Below are positions 24,401-36,082 of a DNA stretch of 64,000 nt, piece after piece (position 1 is the stretch's first letter; each line of letters starts with the position of its first letter). Under the pieces are notes generated by a model. That model saw nothing but the letters and a program-made list of their open reading frames with translations. It was not told the DNA's origin and searched no databases. The translations under genes and the position numbers were made by a program. The DNA comes from Platycnemis pennipes (lineage: Eukaryota; Arthropoda; Insecta; Odonata; Platycnemididae): contig OW121850.1 in NCBI GenBank assembly GCA_933228895.1, forward strand, positions 32,807,773-32,871,772. The letters run 5' to 3'.

Positions 24401-27400
24401 ATAAGGACCTTAAGCTAACCCATCTAACAACATTATATTGCATACTTGATTTGCTATTTTTAACTTTTTTTAAAAATTTAAGTTTAGACTAGTATGTTAT
24501 TACTAATTCTTTTTTATGCATGATATGTAGCGCACGTTTAGTGAGCATTCACCCCCAGCCACACACCTTTATGTTGCCTTAAAGGGTCTTACTTCGGTGT
24601 AACTGAAAATGTTACAGAAAAAGGGACATATCTCACCATAAGTCCTCGAGGGCTAGATCATTCATTTTTATTCTGTGCTGTTTACCTCAAATTTGTATCC
24701 CGTTGGGCTTAAAGTCCACCGGGACTTTGGGACTCCAAGAGCTCCTGATAAGCAATTGAGTTGGGTCATGCCGAAAATTGCCATAGATGATAAAAAATAG
24801 CTGAACCAAGTATGTTCACAAAAGAAATGAGAAAAGTTTTATTGAGTACATAGAGTAACCTGAGGTTTTACACGATTGCAGAACACGACTGTAAAGAGGA
24901 GAAGAGCATTCATTTCATGCATTCAATTCATTTCTTCCTAATGCGAGATTTTCCGATTACTTGCTCAGTCTGTATTTCTCCTGGTTTGAGACGCGGGAGG
25001 ATGGGATGGAACCAAGCAATTAATTTGCTTTCGTCCCTCAGGGAAAGGGTCAAGAAAAGAGGGGAAAGGAGAAATGGTTCTAAGGGGACGAGGATTGAGC
25101 CGTATGGACCCGTTGCCCTTGACGACATCGTCGACCATTCCCCTCCACAGCCCCTATTTATTCCTTACTCGTCCTCACTTCGCCCCCACCCCCTAATACG
25201 GTGCCTTGCCCCAATTCTTGCCCCTCGCTTCAACCCTTTTGCCCCAGAGGGCGGCAGGTGGCGAGGCGGCATATTACTGTAGGGCTGTGGAAGAGGGACA
25301 AAATGGCCGCCTGAAAGCTCGGCTAAGGGAGTGGACGAAGCGGAAAGGGAGATTCCGCTTCGCCATTGAGAAGGAATTTAGGGGACGGGGTCGGTCGGGG
25401 AGCGCTGTAAATGGCAGGACGGGAAGGAGAGTGGATGATTGTGTCGTGGGGATGGAGTGTTTGAACTGGAAGTACGGAGGGAGGGAGAACACGGGTAGGC
25501 GCAGACAAACAGTCTCCCCTGATATTTTGAAACCAGACCTCAATCAGAGCTGCTACGAATGCGAGCGAAGACGGCTGGGTAGCAAAGAGCATATGATTTA
25601 TAGAAGTAGATAGGAGAAAATTAGAACGAAAACGCTCAAAACGCTCATTATTCTTGCTAGGAGAAGGAATTAATACTCCATATAGGCCGTTCATTAAAAA
25701 AATAATTTACTATTCATTAATTTTTTTAAAACTTCAATTTGGCGACATTTTATGCACAGTATTTTATCCTTCAAATAATCATGGAAATATGGCAACTAAA
25801 ATGGTTTTTAAGTGACCTATTTAGATCTTTTACCGTAGATCTTTTCAGGCTCAGAGTAAGAAAATATAACTTTTTTTCTTCTTTTTCTCTTCTTTTTTTA
25901 ACTTTTGAATTTGCACTCGAAAGCTTTTGAGATCCTTTGATACTTAGACTTCTACTTCCCTTCTTGATAATTGCTCTTTTCCTGCTACGAATATTTTACG
26001 TAGTTAAGATGATGAACGGCAAAAAGAAGTAAACTCTGGCGACTTGTTTCCCCTCTTTTTTAAATGTTCGTGTCTTTTCCTTTGGTTACACAGCGTCTCG
26101 AAGTAGCCTGGTGTATAATTGGATCAGGCGAGCAAAATGCTTTGATAAAAGTGTTCTTTGCGAATTTCTAAGAGACTGCTGAAACACTTCCGTTGGAAAA
26201 TTCACGGAAAGGCTACTGCAGCCAAAAGGGATAATGAACGTGTCAAGTGTACCATGAACAAACTCTGACCGAGAAATCGCCGAAAGCTATCCAACCCACA
26301 TTTACAGCCACCTGGAATTCGATGTCGCCATTTTTCCTAAAAAAATAACACTTTAATATATGAAGAGAGCAAAATTCATGCTTTTCTGCTTTAAGGCCCA
26401 TTCCTAGAATCTCAACCAAAGTCTCGCATCGACTGCGTACTGTATACAATCTTTCTACTACCTGTCAAGTAGGTGTACACATGCTATCAGCAGAGGTGGT
26501 TTTGCTTCTCAGCATCACGCTGAGATGTATCTGTGTACCTCTTTGAACCACGTCGAGGTGAATTTATATATGTGCCATTTAGAACTGGTAATAGAGAAAT
26601 TATATCGTGTGTAGTAAAAGTGAGACTGTAGTGGAGATTCTAAATATGGCCCTAAGTCTTGATTTAAAAATCATTAGAATCGAATGACTGTATTATAGCA
26701 TTAGAAAACTGGATAATATACATGTCTTTCCACGGTATTTCCTTAGAATACTGTTATTTGACGAAATATCCACGGGAAATGGAGAAATAATCCTGCATTT
26801 TTAGTATGCATTTGCTTTCATTTAATGGGAATGGCGAATTTAAATGAATTAAATTACCTTTATTAAGTGAAATTTGCAACAATGACCACTACTTAGCTGA
26901 TTAAACAACCATTGGCAATTATGTTACCCAAAGATATATTTGTGTGAATTTGATCCACTTTAAACGTTCCTCCATGAAATATTTTACCATAGATTATTGC
27001 TCATTCCCATTAAGTCAGTTAATTTGTTCCAACTACTCTATCCCCCCCCCAAGTATAGCGCTAAGTATTTAAACTTAATATTCTTTCAATGGCATATAAA
27101 ATCAGAATGATATTCTGAATTTGTAAGCTCAAAAATTTGATTCTTCTCCCTCAATCAACCTTTCCCGTGGACAATCTTTTGCTGAGAGAGGGGCTCTAAA
27201 GGTTAGATTGACTAGTTAGATACTACTGACATAATTTCGAAAGAGTAACGATGTCTAGAGGAGGGAATTCTTGAAAATTTGAGTTCAACTGATATGCATC
27301 GATCTCAATTGAAATAAAGAAAAAATGTTCAAACACGGCATTCGGCAAAGATCTTCTATTAATAATAAAATGCATGGAGGATGCCTAGTTTTGTTTTCTT

Positions 27401-28324
27401 TAATTTCAGTCCTAATTGGTTGTAATGAGTAATAATAAAATATGGGAAATATAAGAAGCTGAAATGGAAAGGTATCATTTAGTATTCTATTTAGAAACTG
27501 GTTAGAAGTAGGTGTTCATAAAATGTTTTCTAATTACAAAAACTTAAGTTCGTGGAGACTGTTGCTCGCTGCCCTAGCTTCCGCTCCCATTCCAAACACT
27601 CTTAGATTCGTTCTTTTTGAGACTTTAGATTCCTGTACACCAAACCAAACCCCTTTATTCTCGTAAATGTCCATTAATCGAAGAGATAAATTTATTTTCC
27701 TACGAGGTAGAAAACGTCCTGTTTCTCCCCTCGGAAGATTAGTCCTGTTTCTCTCCTCCATCTTAAGCCGAATCTCACTCTCGGCACCATCTTTTCACTT
27801 CACTTATTTTTTCCCAATCCTTACGACACCCTTCAACATCCTTCCACTGTAATACTCCTCCTCCTATCGAACTCAGCCTCTTTCTTCTCAATTACACATC
27901 TTTGAGAGTGACTCGATCCGAATTTCCTCAAGGACCTCACCGACCTGCGTCAATGCAAAGCCGCGGAATGCATCCCCTTCCCAGGCGGTCCCTCACATCT
28001 GTCCGCACCTCCTCTTTCTTCTCTCTCCTTTCAGGCATCTCTGATTTCCATCCCTGTTTCATATGCCCCTTGAACAACCGGATTCACCATTTTGGGCAAT
28101 AACAGAAGCATTCACTCGCCTCCTCTCGCTCTTGTAGCTCTAATAGCCTAGTTTAACTTATAATCTCTTCACTTCCAACTTAGCTACACCTCACAGAGCG
28201 ATTTTATTGGAAAAATACATTCAAAATATTAAGATGAAATTGTTATAATCAAAGAAAAAACAATTAGCTCTAAGTAATAATTCTTTGAACTCAATTTTAT
28301 ATCATATGTTGGAATCGCCGAATT
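21451..28324. other. Long non-coding stretch with purine-rich and pyrimidine-rich islands
   Basis: No gene was recognised in 6.9 kb. GC-richer patches occur at about 22320-22700 (G/A on plus), 24990-25520 (CpG-bearing, switching from C/T-rich at 25120-25210 to G/A-rich after 25250) and 27560-28140 (C/T-rich). A weak B-box-like word with downstream AGGCA (about 22027-22048) may be a SINE scrap. A perfect 7-bp hairpin (AAAGTCC, loop ACCG, GGACTTT) lies at 24711-24728. An imperfect hairpin with a CTCAGC/GCTGAG core lies at about 26467-26545. Frames of up to 135 codons coincide with the biased patches and are not called. Confidence 0.45.
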
Positions 28325-28435
28325 TCCATAAAGGAAGAATCATTCACTTTAACCGGAACTCGAACTCACAACCCCTGAATTCCGGCACCATGTTTTAGCC
28401 AGTTATCTACCAATGCGCCCTTATTCACTTTTGAT
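28325..28435 (-). mobile_element. tRNA-derived SINE, family A, copy 3
   Basis: On the minus strand the head reads GGGCGCATTGGTAGATAACT (A-box region), then GGGGTTGTGAGTTCGAGTTC (B-box region). The family-A body follows: CGGTTAAAGTGAATGATTC, then TTATGGAAATTCGG. The GTGAATGATT word directly after the T-arm-like segment is shared with the 31.0 and 53.3 kb copies. Confidence 0.7.
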
Positions 28436-28567
28436 TTCTAAACGTTCGTCTTTTTCATATATTGAATACGGAAAAAGTCTGACATTTGATTTCTCAGAAA
28501 ACACGTGTTTATTTTCTTCAATTTATCCTTTTTTCGCCCTTTTTCTAGTAATATGTACTTAGATTGT

Positions 28568-28760
28568 TTTCATACAAGAGCACGTACTTTTGCCAAGTGA
28601 ATGTTCCTTCTGACATCAGTGCTGCTAATCCTCTTGTCTTTCAACGTAATACCTATAGTTAGCTCCACCTCCTCTAGCATCTGACCTCCTACTTTTAAAG
28701 TAAAACTGGCCCTTTTTGTTCATGAAAATCTCATGACTTTCAATTAATTGTGGTTTATTT
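28568..28760 (-). pseudogene. Reverse transcriptase scrap of an RTE/CR1-like LINE (minus strand)
   Basis: The minus strand reads LKVMRFS, an in-frame stop, then TKRASFTLKVGGQMLEEVEL, then KRISSTDVRRNIHLAKVRAL. This order matches the KTKVM...I-V-G--LE-V...YLGS-I---G----EIRRRI--AK-A segment downstream of the RT active site in many arthropod LINEs. The expected YLGS has degenerated, a frameshift separates the first part, and no active site is present. Upstream sequence on this strand (28760-29000) no longer aligns. This is a short relic. Confidence 0.6.
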
Positions 28761-30229
28761 TGATTCTGCATATTCCATGTGTCTTTTTAATGCCTCTAGT
28801 ATATTTTGTGAGCCCTTTGATGGCTTTGACACTAGCGCTTGCTCAACCGCGAGCCTCACCAGCTTTTAAATTTTCTCTAGCCTTTACAGCACTGACTGAA
28901 GCCCACCCCACGTCTTTGCTTCCCCTGCTACCGGACACGACGTCAGTCCAACTCATTTGGTACGGGTCCCGTAGTTGCCACCTAGTTTGTATTTGAATCC
29001 CTACAGCTCAAGTCTATTGTGTTTCTGGGAGAGTTTAATTGAATTGGATTCCCGTTGCCTGCCTCAATAGTGTGACACCATCACTAGAAAGGCCGCACCA
29101 ATGACGCCTTCTCTCAGCCACCTCACTGAGAAACAGACGCTGCGGGTACGGTACGTAGACTATCTATCGTGAGGCCCATCGGCATCGGCATAAAGGAGAC
29201 ACTACCAGCAGCAAAATTCATTGATCCCGCCAGTGCAACTCTTGGGATCACAGAAACATGGAAACCCCTCTCCCCTACGGCAGGACGTAGTCCACGAGGA
29301 GAGGCTATATCATAAGTGCAAATTTATTTCTCAGCTGCTAAAAAAGAAATACAAGACTTTCTTTTCCCGGAAAAGCATTTTATATCTATTTCATTACCGA
29401 GTTGAATTTTTAACCTAAACACTTCTATACAAATATGCTGATTACAGGTAAAGTATTATTGAAAGAGTAGTATTTGCTCACTCAATTAAGTCCAAGATCA
29501 TTTCTGTCTAATTACAAAAATAACTTTCCTTGAAGAGTCAAACTGGAGCTCGGAGCAAATTTTTTCTCCAGTCCAAGCCGTTAACAACACTATATTCTCT
29601 ATATGTCAAGTTCTGGCTAATGGCCTTGTTTAGCGTGAGAAGTGCTAAGAAGATTGGGAAGGGTTAGGTTGGGAGCATCTCGGGGGAGAATGGATTACAC
29701 TGCTTCTTGGGAGCGTGGGCTGCTCGAGAGTAGGCGGATTTTCACTTGAAAGGGACCCGAGGAAGAAATATTTACGGTAGAATGCGTGGAAAGTAAGTGG
29801 AAAAGCGGTAGTTGGACTGCCAGTGAGTCGGAGATCGAGGGGGCAGTTTGAGAGAGGGAGAGGAAAGGATAAGGGAGAAGGAATCGGAGTGAGTTTGTAA
29901 GGCAGTGTAGAAGTAAAGGAAGAAAGGAAAAAGCAAGAAATTCCGGAGTGGGCAGTTCAGCAAGGGAAATCTAAGGAGAAGGCAGTGATGAGAAAATTGA
30001 TGTGCTGAGATTAGTAATTGGAAGATATTTCACTGGCATACAGGAGCTATGTAGCTAGATCTTAGTCTTAGACCACCGCATGCTACTGACTTTAATTTAA
30101 TCTATCTATAATTAGGCTCTCGGTGACCAAAATAAAAAACGGTAAATAGAAATAAAAGCAGATTTAATGAAAGCCCTTAAGACTTTCTTGTTATCACATT
30201 TATTGTTATTTATTACAATTCATTTAGTA
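28761..30229. other. Non-coding stretch
   Basis: No gene recognised. A moderately CpG-bearing patch lies at about 28900-29220, and purine-rich plus-strand sequence lies at about 29640-29990. The short frames there follow composition. Confidence 0.45.
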
Positions 30230-30439
30230 TCATACAAATCTACCTTTTGACACATTATCGTAGAAATTACGTATTTTGGCCAGATAGCCATAATTCAAAC
30301 CATAATTCTTTTCGCGAAGTGTGGTCCATGTTTTCTCAATAAAAGACGTAGTTAGCTCTTTAAAGCTTGAATTCTTTCTATCCTTCCCGCATTCTTCATA
30401 AAAACTTGGTCTTGTGGCATAATTTTTATTATATCGATT
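30230..30439 (-). other. Unassigned protein-like open frame, 69 codons, no start codon
   Basis: This minus-strand frame has no ATG and reads YATRPSFYEECGKDRKNSSF, then KELTTSFIEKTWTTLREKNY and ends GYLAKIRNFYDNVSKGRFV before TGA. Its mix of charged and aromatic residues and its lack of low complexity differ from the composition-driven frames nearby. I do not recognise the family. A decayed transposase or DNA-binding-domain fragment or a 3' terminal exon would fit, and chance cannot be excluded. Confidence 0.25.
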
Positions 30440-30939
30440 TCATTTATTAACTATTCACAAAATCATTCATAAATTAATCTCAGTTATTAAATCCAAGGGC
30501 TTTTTGATATAACTGGTGAAAGACAGAGTTAATGCTGTACCCAGCAGCAATAAAATAAACGGAATTAGTGCAGATACATTTGCCAATAAAGAAATTTCTG
30601 CTCATTGCTTGGACTGGATGCCAGAGATTTCGCACGTTTAAATTGACTGCGCAGAAATCCATTACTCATTTTTATCTATCCCTTTACTAATTTGCACTAA
30701 GAAAAACAGAACCTCAACTAGAGAGTGTTGCGTGACCTTTTGGTTAGGGGTAACTGAGCTATTTCTCGTTGAGAAAGCATGAACACGGGATTCTCAATTC
30801 TTATTAACAAAGCTTGTGTATTTGACAAATAATGAGCTAAAGTCAACGTGTAAGGTGTATTATGAAAGTTTTTTCTTATTAGATAAATAGACTACGCCTT
30901 AATTGTTTCCATTCCAAATTCAAGGATCGCAAACTGGCT

Positions 30940-31092
30940 GCGAGAACCTTAACGGCGTTACCCGATGAAAATGCACAAAAGCAGAAATTCCACAGAGAAA
31001 AAAATCATTCGCCTTGACCGGGATTCGAACCCGGATCCCCATGTTTCCATTCCATTGGATACCCTCAGGCCAGTCATATTCAGGGTGATACG
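30940..31092 (-). mobile_element. tRNA-derived SINE, family A, copy 4 (best preserved)
   Basis: On the minus strand an A-box-like TGGCCTGAGGGTATC precedes an intact T-arm, CCGGGTTCGAATCCCGG (5-bp stem, 7-base loop, consensus B box). The body follows: TCAAGGCGAATGATTTTT, CTCTGTGGAATTTCTGC and GTGCATTTTCATCGGG. The rest of a tRNA cloverleaf is not conserved, so this is a SINE head. Of the five family-A copies in the window this one has the cleanest promoter elements. Confidence 0.75.
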
Positions 31093-33279
31093 CAAGTTTA
31101 AATTTTTTCGAGCGTTAAGGAAACCAGTCGATTACTAAATTAAGATATACATTTGAGAATTTGAGAGTAACTGAAATGTGCAACAAAGTGAGATTTAACT
31201 CGTGATTCAGGTAGCCTCTCTCACATCTTTCATCCCTGAGGAGCAGATAACGAACCCTTCCTCTGAGGAGGAGAAGGCCCAGAAAGGGGCATAAAGTGGA
31301 GGGGACAGGAAGGGGAATGGGATCCGAGAAAACGGAGAGATTCGCTGGAGTGTTAAGGGATCCGTGATGGCGGAATTGGTCCGTGTTTGGTTACATAGGT
31401 TGTCGAAGAATTTGACAAGGGCCATAGGGGAATGGGCTGAGGGAGTTGTATTGAACGAGGAAAGTAAATTTAATGGGAATGGAGTAAGTATTTATTGTGT
31501 AGAGGAGCGAAGAATCACAGACTTAGAAGAAGAAGTAGCTTTATTAGAAAAATAGGGATCTAAAATTGGGACCAATGAAACAATATGTATTGAAGCGTTG
31601 AAGGAAACGATGAAAATCAAGGGAATCTAGAAATTATGTAGCCCACCACTGCATAGGTATATGAAAGTTTAACGAAAGGGAAAAAAATACGGAAGAGAAA
31701 TGGCAGAATCTTCCAAGCAGAAAAACTAGGCATTTTGATGCCAATGATGAGAGGAATTATGAAAGAGAATATATCTGAGACAAAAATATACGTACTCTGG
31801 AGGGTTGGATCCAAAAAATTACGGAAAACTAAAAACCAAGATAGAGTAACAAATTAGATAATGAGTTTTCAAGCACCACAGAAAATGTACGAACAATTCT
31901 GTCGCCATTTAATGAAGACTGAAAAAAAGGATAAGAGTAAAGAAAATGCAACAGTGTTGTGATAAAATTTAAACGGATTAACTACTACAGAGTACGGCAG
32001 ACGCTAGTATAAAGCCTTTTTACGTGTAATTTTTTAACCTGATGATTTATCACAATTTAATTGCATGATTACTCTTAATATTTCGTTTTGCTAACACGGT
32101 AATCAAGAATAGTTACTCCACTTCCGTGGTTTACAAATCGATCGTTTTATTGGGAATAACTTAGTGCCTAACCTAGCATCTAAGGCTTATCTTTTTCACT
32201 TTTTACTTAAAAAATAGTTGACGCAACAATTATCTGCTTATGAGCACAAACGACTTACGACTTATTTCTCACGTTAGTTTCAACCTGCAATCGTCTGGTG
32301 GGCAAATGTGGCCAATTGATCGTCTCCATTCTGGCCTTTATACCTTCACCGGCGCCTATTAAAAAAAACAGAATAATTCCTGGCCCTGCCCAAAATTTCC
32401 TTTGGAGTGCAAAACCGTGAAAAAATGAAGTTATCATAAAGTCAAATATTACTGTGGGCGATTGCCTTCGCAGGTATTGCGGAGAAGGGAGATCGAAACG
32501 GAAAACGGAAGGACGATTAATCGTGAGGAGATTTATGGCCTTCCCCGCCTTTTTTATGGGGCCCCTGGAGAGACAGGATTTAAACTTCACGCAGAAGGAC
32601 GCGGGGGCGAATTTAACGGCTCCAGATCCTACGGCGCATTTAATGGCTACTTCTCGTCGAATCTGACACCGGCGCTATCTGTGAGAGTCTCAGGTTGAGT
32701 GAATACAAACAGTAGAGATCTCGCCTCTACTTAAAAGCCAATAAAAACGAGGGAAAAAAGACTTCTAGAGGTTTATTTTCTGTACAAGAATATGTTTTTA
32801 TTGGCAGAAACCTTAGGGATGCCAATGATAGGATGGCTTCGACAACGGATTGGTTGTGCTGTAAGATCTCCTGTAGACTCAGGAAAGCTATTAAATTGTA
32901 TTTTATTACACGAGGAAATTATGCTGTGGTTATTCCCTTTCCAATTCGTAAAACCAATGTGAATATGAAAACTATGACTTTCTGAGAGCATCTGCAAGTT
33001 CATCTTCAAAAAGAAATGTATTAAAATTATATATGTTCACATAAAAAAGTTATTTTCCGAGGGACTATCGGAAAAAAGGAAACTAAGGAGCAGGCATTGG
33101 ATGACGCTGTCCAATGATCGATACTGCCCATCCTTCGCAAATTCTAATTTACTGACCTCTGCGAGAATTAATTGCGAGCAAGCGAGGATTTAACACTGAA
33201 TTATTTCCAAAAAATATAGATTTTTTTGCTATTATCTCCGCGCAGGAATCTGCATAAAATTAAAAAAGAATACCATCGA
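31093..33279. other. Non-coding stretch
   Basis: No gene recognised. GC-richer, G/A-biased patches lie at about 31200-31460 and 32450-32700. Frames at 31364-31555 and 32255-32698 coincide with these patches and have no recognisable domains. Confidence 0.45.
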
Positions 33280-33890
33280 GCGCTCGGAATCCCCGATATT
33301 AATAGGAACCCACCCTAACGCTTTTGATCTGATTGGTCCGCACGAAATAAATTTCCTGACATTTCGGGCAATACCTTTTCCACCATTATCGCTCGCGGAG
33401 GAATGTACCGAAGGGGGCGAGGGATTTAAGTAATTCTGACATGTTTAGCGCTCGGTTGGAAAGGGATTTGTTTCGATCCGAACCCGTACATTTTTTTTAT
33501 TATTTTTGGGTAAAGACTGAGCGTCGTTGAACAATGACAGCGCAATAAGAAAGGGAGGCTCGCCGGGTCCCGGGGGCGATAAACGAAGAGAGTGAGAGGA
33601 GAGGGAAAGGAAGAGAGAACGAGAAACGGGGAGAGGAATGGAGAGGGGGGGGGAGGGTGGTAGTGGAGGGGCGTGTCAAATATGGCGAAAAGCGGAATAA
33701 GATAAAGAGAAGTAGGGAGGGAGATAGGGGTTTTAGGCTTTTGGGGGGAGGGGGTCGACGACTCGTTGGGTCACACCGCTCCATTTCAGGCAGAAGAGGC
33801 AAACCAAGGCGAGACCAATTAAGCCAACCCCTTCGCCTTCCTAAAAACGCCCCCGTGACGTGGGGGAAGCTGTACATGTGTACCCGATTC
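33280..33890. promoter_or_regulatory. CpG-bearing island with G-runs
   Basis: The left part (33280-33480) is CpG-bearing and has a TGATTGG CCAAT-type word near 33330. It runs into a G/A-rich tract with a run of about nine Gs near 33645-33653 followed by GGG and TGG, and a further GGGGGGAGGGGG at about 33744-33755, a potential G-quadruplex. The 166-codon minus-strand frame 33500-34000 starts with an ordinary-looking N-terminal 80 residues and then becomes a Pro/Ser-rich translation of the tract. I found no homology and do not call it a gene. Confidence 0.35.
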
Positions 33891-35768
33891 TGTTGTTTCC
33901 AAACTTCCAAGTTTCGTACCGCAGATTTCACTTGCCCTCGTGCGAGTTCAGCCAAAAAAACCTCAACGTTCTCCATTGTAAAAATCCTCCTTTTACGCAA
34001 CTACATTGAACGAAATTCACTAACGACCTGCGTAATTTTGGCAACGTTCGGGAATAAAAGCAGTGGAGCATAACAGAATCAAACCACCAAACAACATTCA
34101 GGTTTCGTTTCATTGCAAAATTTGCATGAGATGTGGAGATTACGTATTTAGCTCTATTAGTCATTAGTACGTAAAATTAATAAGTAGGTAATATAGATGA
34201 GCCCTTATCCGGGCATGAGCCGACGAATAATATAGATACCTTGACGCCTTTACTATTTTCTGTATGGTTGCCATACTATCTGGTGAAACTGAAATCCCTG
34301 TATGAAATTGTACCTACGGGAAATATAAACAAATACTTCTGGGAAGTACAGAGTTATCTGGATGCTAACTCAATTTGGATTAAAGCACCGTAGTGAAGGT
34401 AGGTCACAAATCTCACTAGTCAAAACATTAAAATGCTTCGAATCAACCAATTAACCCACTAGTTTGTGCTTCTCCCATATATTAACATTCCAGGCTATCC
34501 ATTTTCCGCGACCAAGATGAAAAATCCACGACGAAAGGGAATCTTTTCCCGTTATACGAATTTCTTTTCTAACAGCATAGTCTCAGAATAAAATCTCATA
34601 ACTATGGATGAGATATTTTAAAAACCGCCTGAGTTGAAGAATACTCATAAAATGCTCCTTCATGAAATTCTATTTTGTATGAAGCACTGCACTAGGGCAG
34701 TGTAATGCTGATTGCCGCAGTACAGCTAGGGAATAAATGGATTAAAGAACAAACTATTTTCTATGTCATATAGGATGAAAAATGAATATCAAGCAAAATA
34801 GTTAACTTTCAAGAAAGAAAAAAATTGTGAAAGTTACAACTCTCAAAAAGAAGCTAAGTACTAAAACGTAAGAGACATGATATGAGTAGTACAAGATCGT
34901 AAGGGGGCTTGGATCAAGTGAAACATAATGTACAATGCAAAAAAAATCAGTGAAGGATTAACTCCAGCGTGCATTTATTAGACCTGTTGGGAGATGGGTA
35001 ACCGTGGGTGGGCACATATTGAAAAGAGAAGAAGTTTCACTAGAAAATAAAGTGAGTGTTTCAGGGGAGGGGTGGGGATTTATGGTGTGGGGTTAGATAG
35101 GATGTCATGGGCTGTGAGTTTTTTTTTCCGGCGGCGGTCGGAGGCGAATGGGGACACTGTGGAGACGCGTCGTGGGTGGTGCCCCAAGGGTAGCACGGAC
35201 GGGGGTTTAGAGAGGCCTGTCCGAAGGGTTGGGGGAAACAGGACAAGGGTTTAGGGAGCGGAATTGAAAATGAGACCACGAGGAAGGGACGGGAAAATGG
35301 GCGGGAATGCAGAGAGAGAGAAAAAGGGACAAGGAGCAGGAGAAGATAGCGAAAGGAAAGGCTGATAGGAATCTGCGCCCTTGGATTTATGGCTCGATAG
35401 AGGATTATATCAGTTTCCCTTAAAATTCCGGTGTCGTGAGGGGCATTGGAATGGAAGAAGGCTTAGAGATAAATTCATCTGAGGAATGAAAGGCAGAAAT
35501 GGTCTAGGACCCCATGCAAGTGGAAAAATATCGCGATTTTAATTTTTTTCTCTTTACAATTTAGAATTTATTTTCCCAGGGTATGATGACACTGAAGGAA
35601 TGATAAAAAAATCGTCAAAACACTGAAAACATATTTAAAAAAAGAACCTGAATTTTCATTTTCTGGACAGATCAATTTAATCATCATTACTCTGGCAATT
35701 ATCGGGTTCTTACGCGTCTAAATGGTCTCGAGGCTGCTCTTCTCTAGCTTGGTAAACACGAGTTAGGG
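33891..35768. other. AT-rich stretch with a purine-rich island
   Basis: No gene recognised. An island at about 35040-35380 is G/A-rich on plus and contains a CpG-bearing centre (GGCGGCGGTCGGAGGCGAAT at 35130-35149). The remaining sequence is AT-rich and featureless. Confidence 0.45.
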
Positions 35769-36082
35769 CAGTGGTTCCCAACCGATATGACACAGCACTT
35801 CAGAGTGCCAGGAAAACAGGTAGGGGTAGGGTTGCAAAGAGACTGCTACGGGAAAACGAGAAATGTTTATCGGGATCTGAATTTTACTCTAACGCCCGAC
35901 AGGTGGTGAAAGTTTTCGAAGCACTTCTTCCAACCGGAGGGCGTACCATTCTAAAGCGCCTATCATCCTTGTCAATGAAGTTGGAAACTTAATCGGATAA
36001 CTAAAAAAATTTCAGACGGGTTCCCAAGATTGAAACCTCACTCTGAAGGGTGCCGCCAACGTAAAGGGGCTGTAAATCACTG
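35769..36082. mobile_element. hAT-type MITE
   Basis: The left end is CAGTGGTTCCCAACCGATAT. The right end, as reverse complement, is CAGTGATTTACAGCCCCTTT. The CAGTG-TT--CA--CC pattern is a common hAT terminal repeat. A subterminal CTTCAGAGTG word is present near both ends in inverted orientation. The flanking octamers AGTTAGGG (35761-35768) and AGATAGAG (36083-36090) agree at 6 of 8 positions, compatible with a decayed 8-bp hAT target duplication. The 73-codon frame inside is not a transposase. About 314 bp, non-autonomous. Confidence 0.7.

Noticed and set aside
30480..30662. Hydrophobic minus-strand frame resembling a chemoreceptor membrane segment
   Set aside because: Only one short hydrophobic stretch without conserved receptor motifs. 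AT-rich DNA yields such segments often.
31003..31045. Possible genuine tRNA gene (perfect T-arm CCGGGTTCGAATCCCGG on minus)
   Set aside because: No acceptor stem, D-arm or anticodon arm can be paired around it, and the same body follows in other SINE copies.
33500..34000. 166-codon minus-strand frame with an ordinary-looking N-terminal third
   Set aside because: Two thirds are Pro/Ser-rich translation of the G/A tract. The first part has no recognisable homology, so a gene call is unsupported.
35771..35992. 73-codon frame as a transposase fragment
   Set aside because: It lies inside the hAT-type MITE but shows no transposase motif. MITEs of this size normally carry none.
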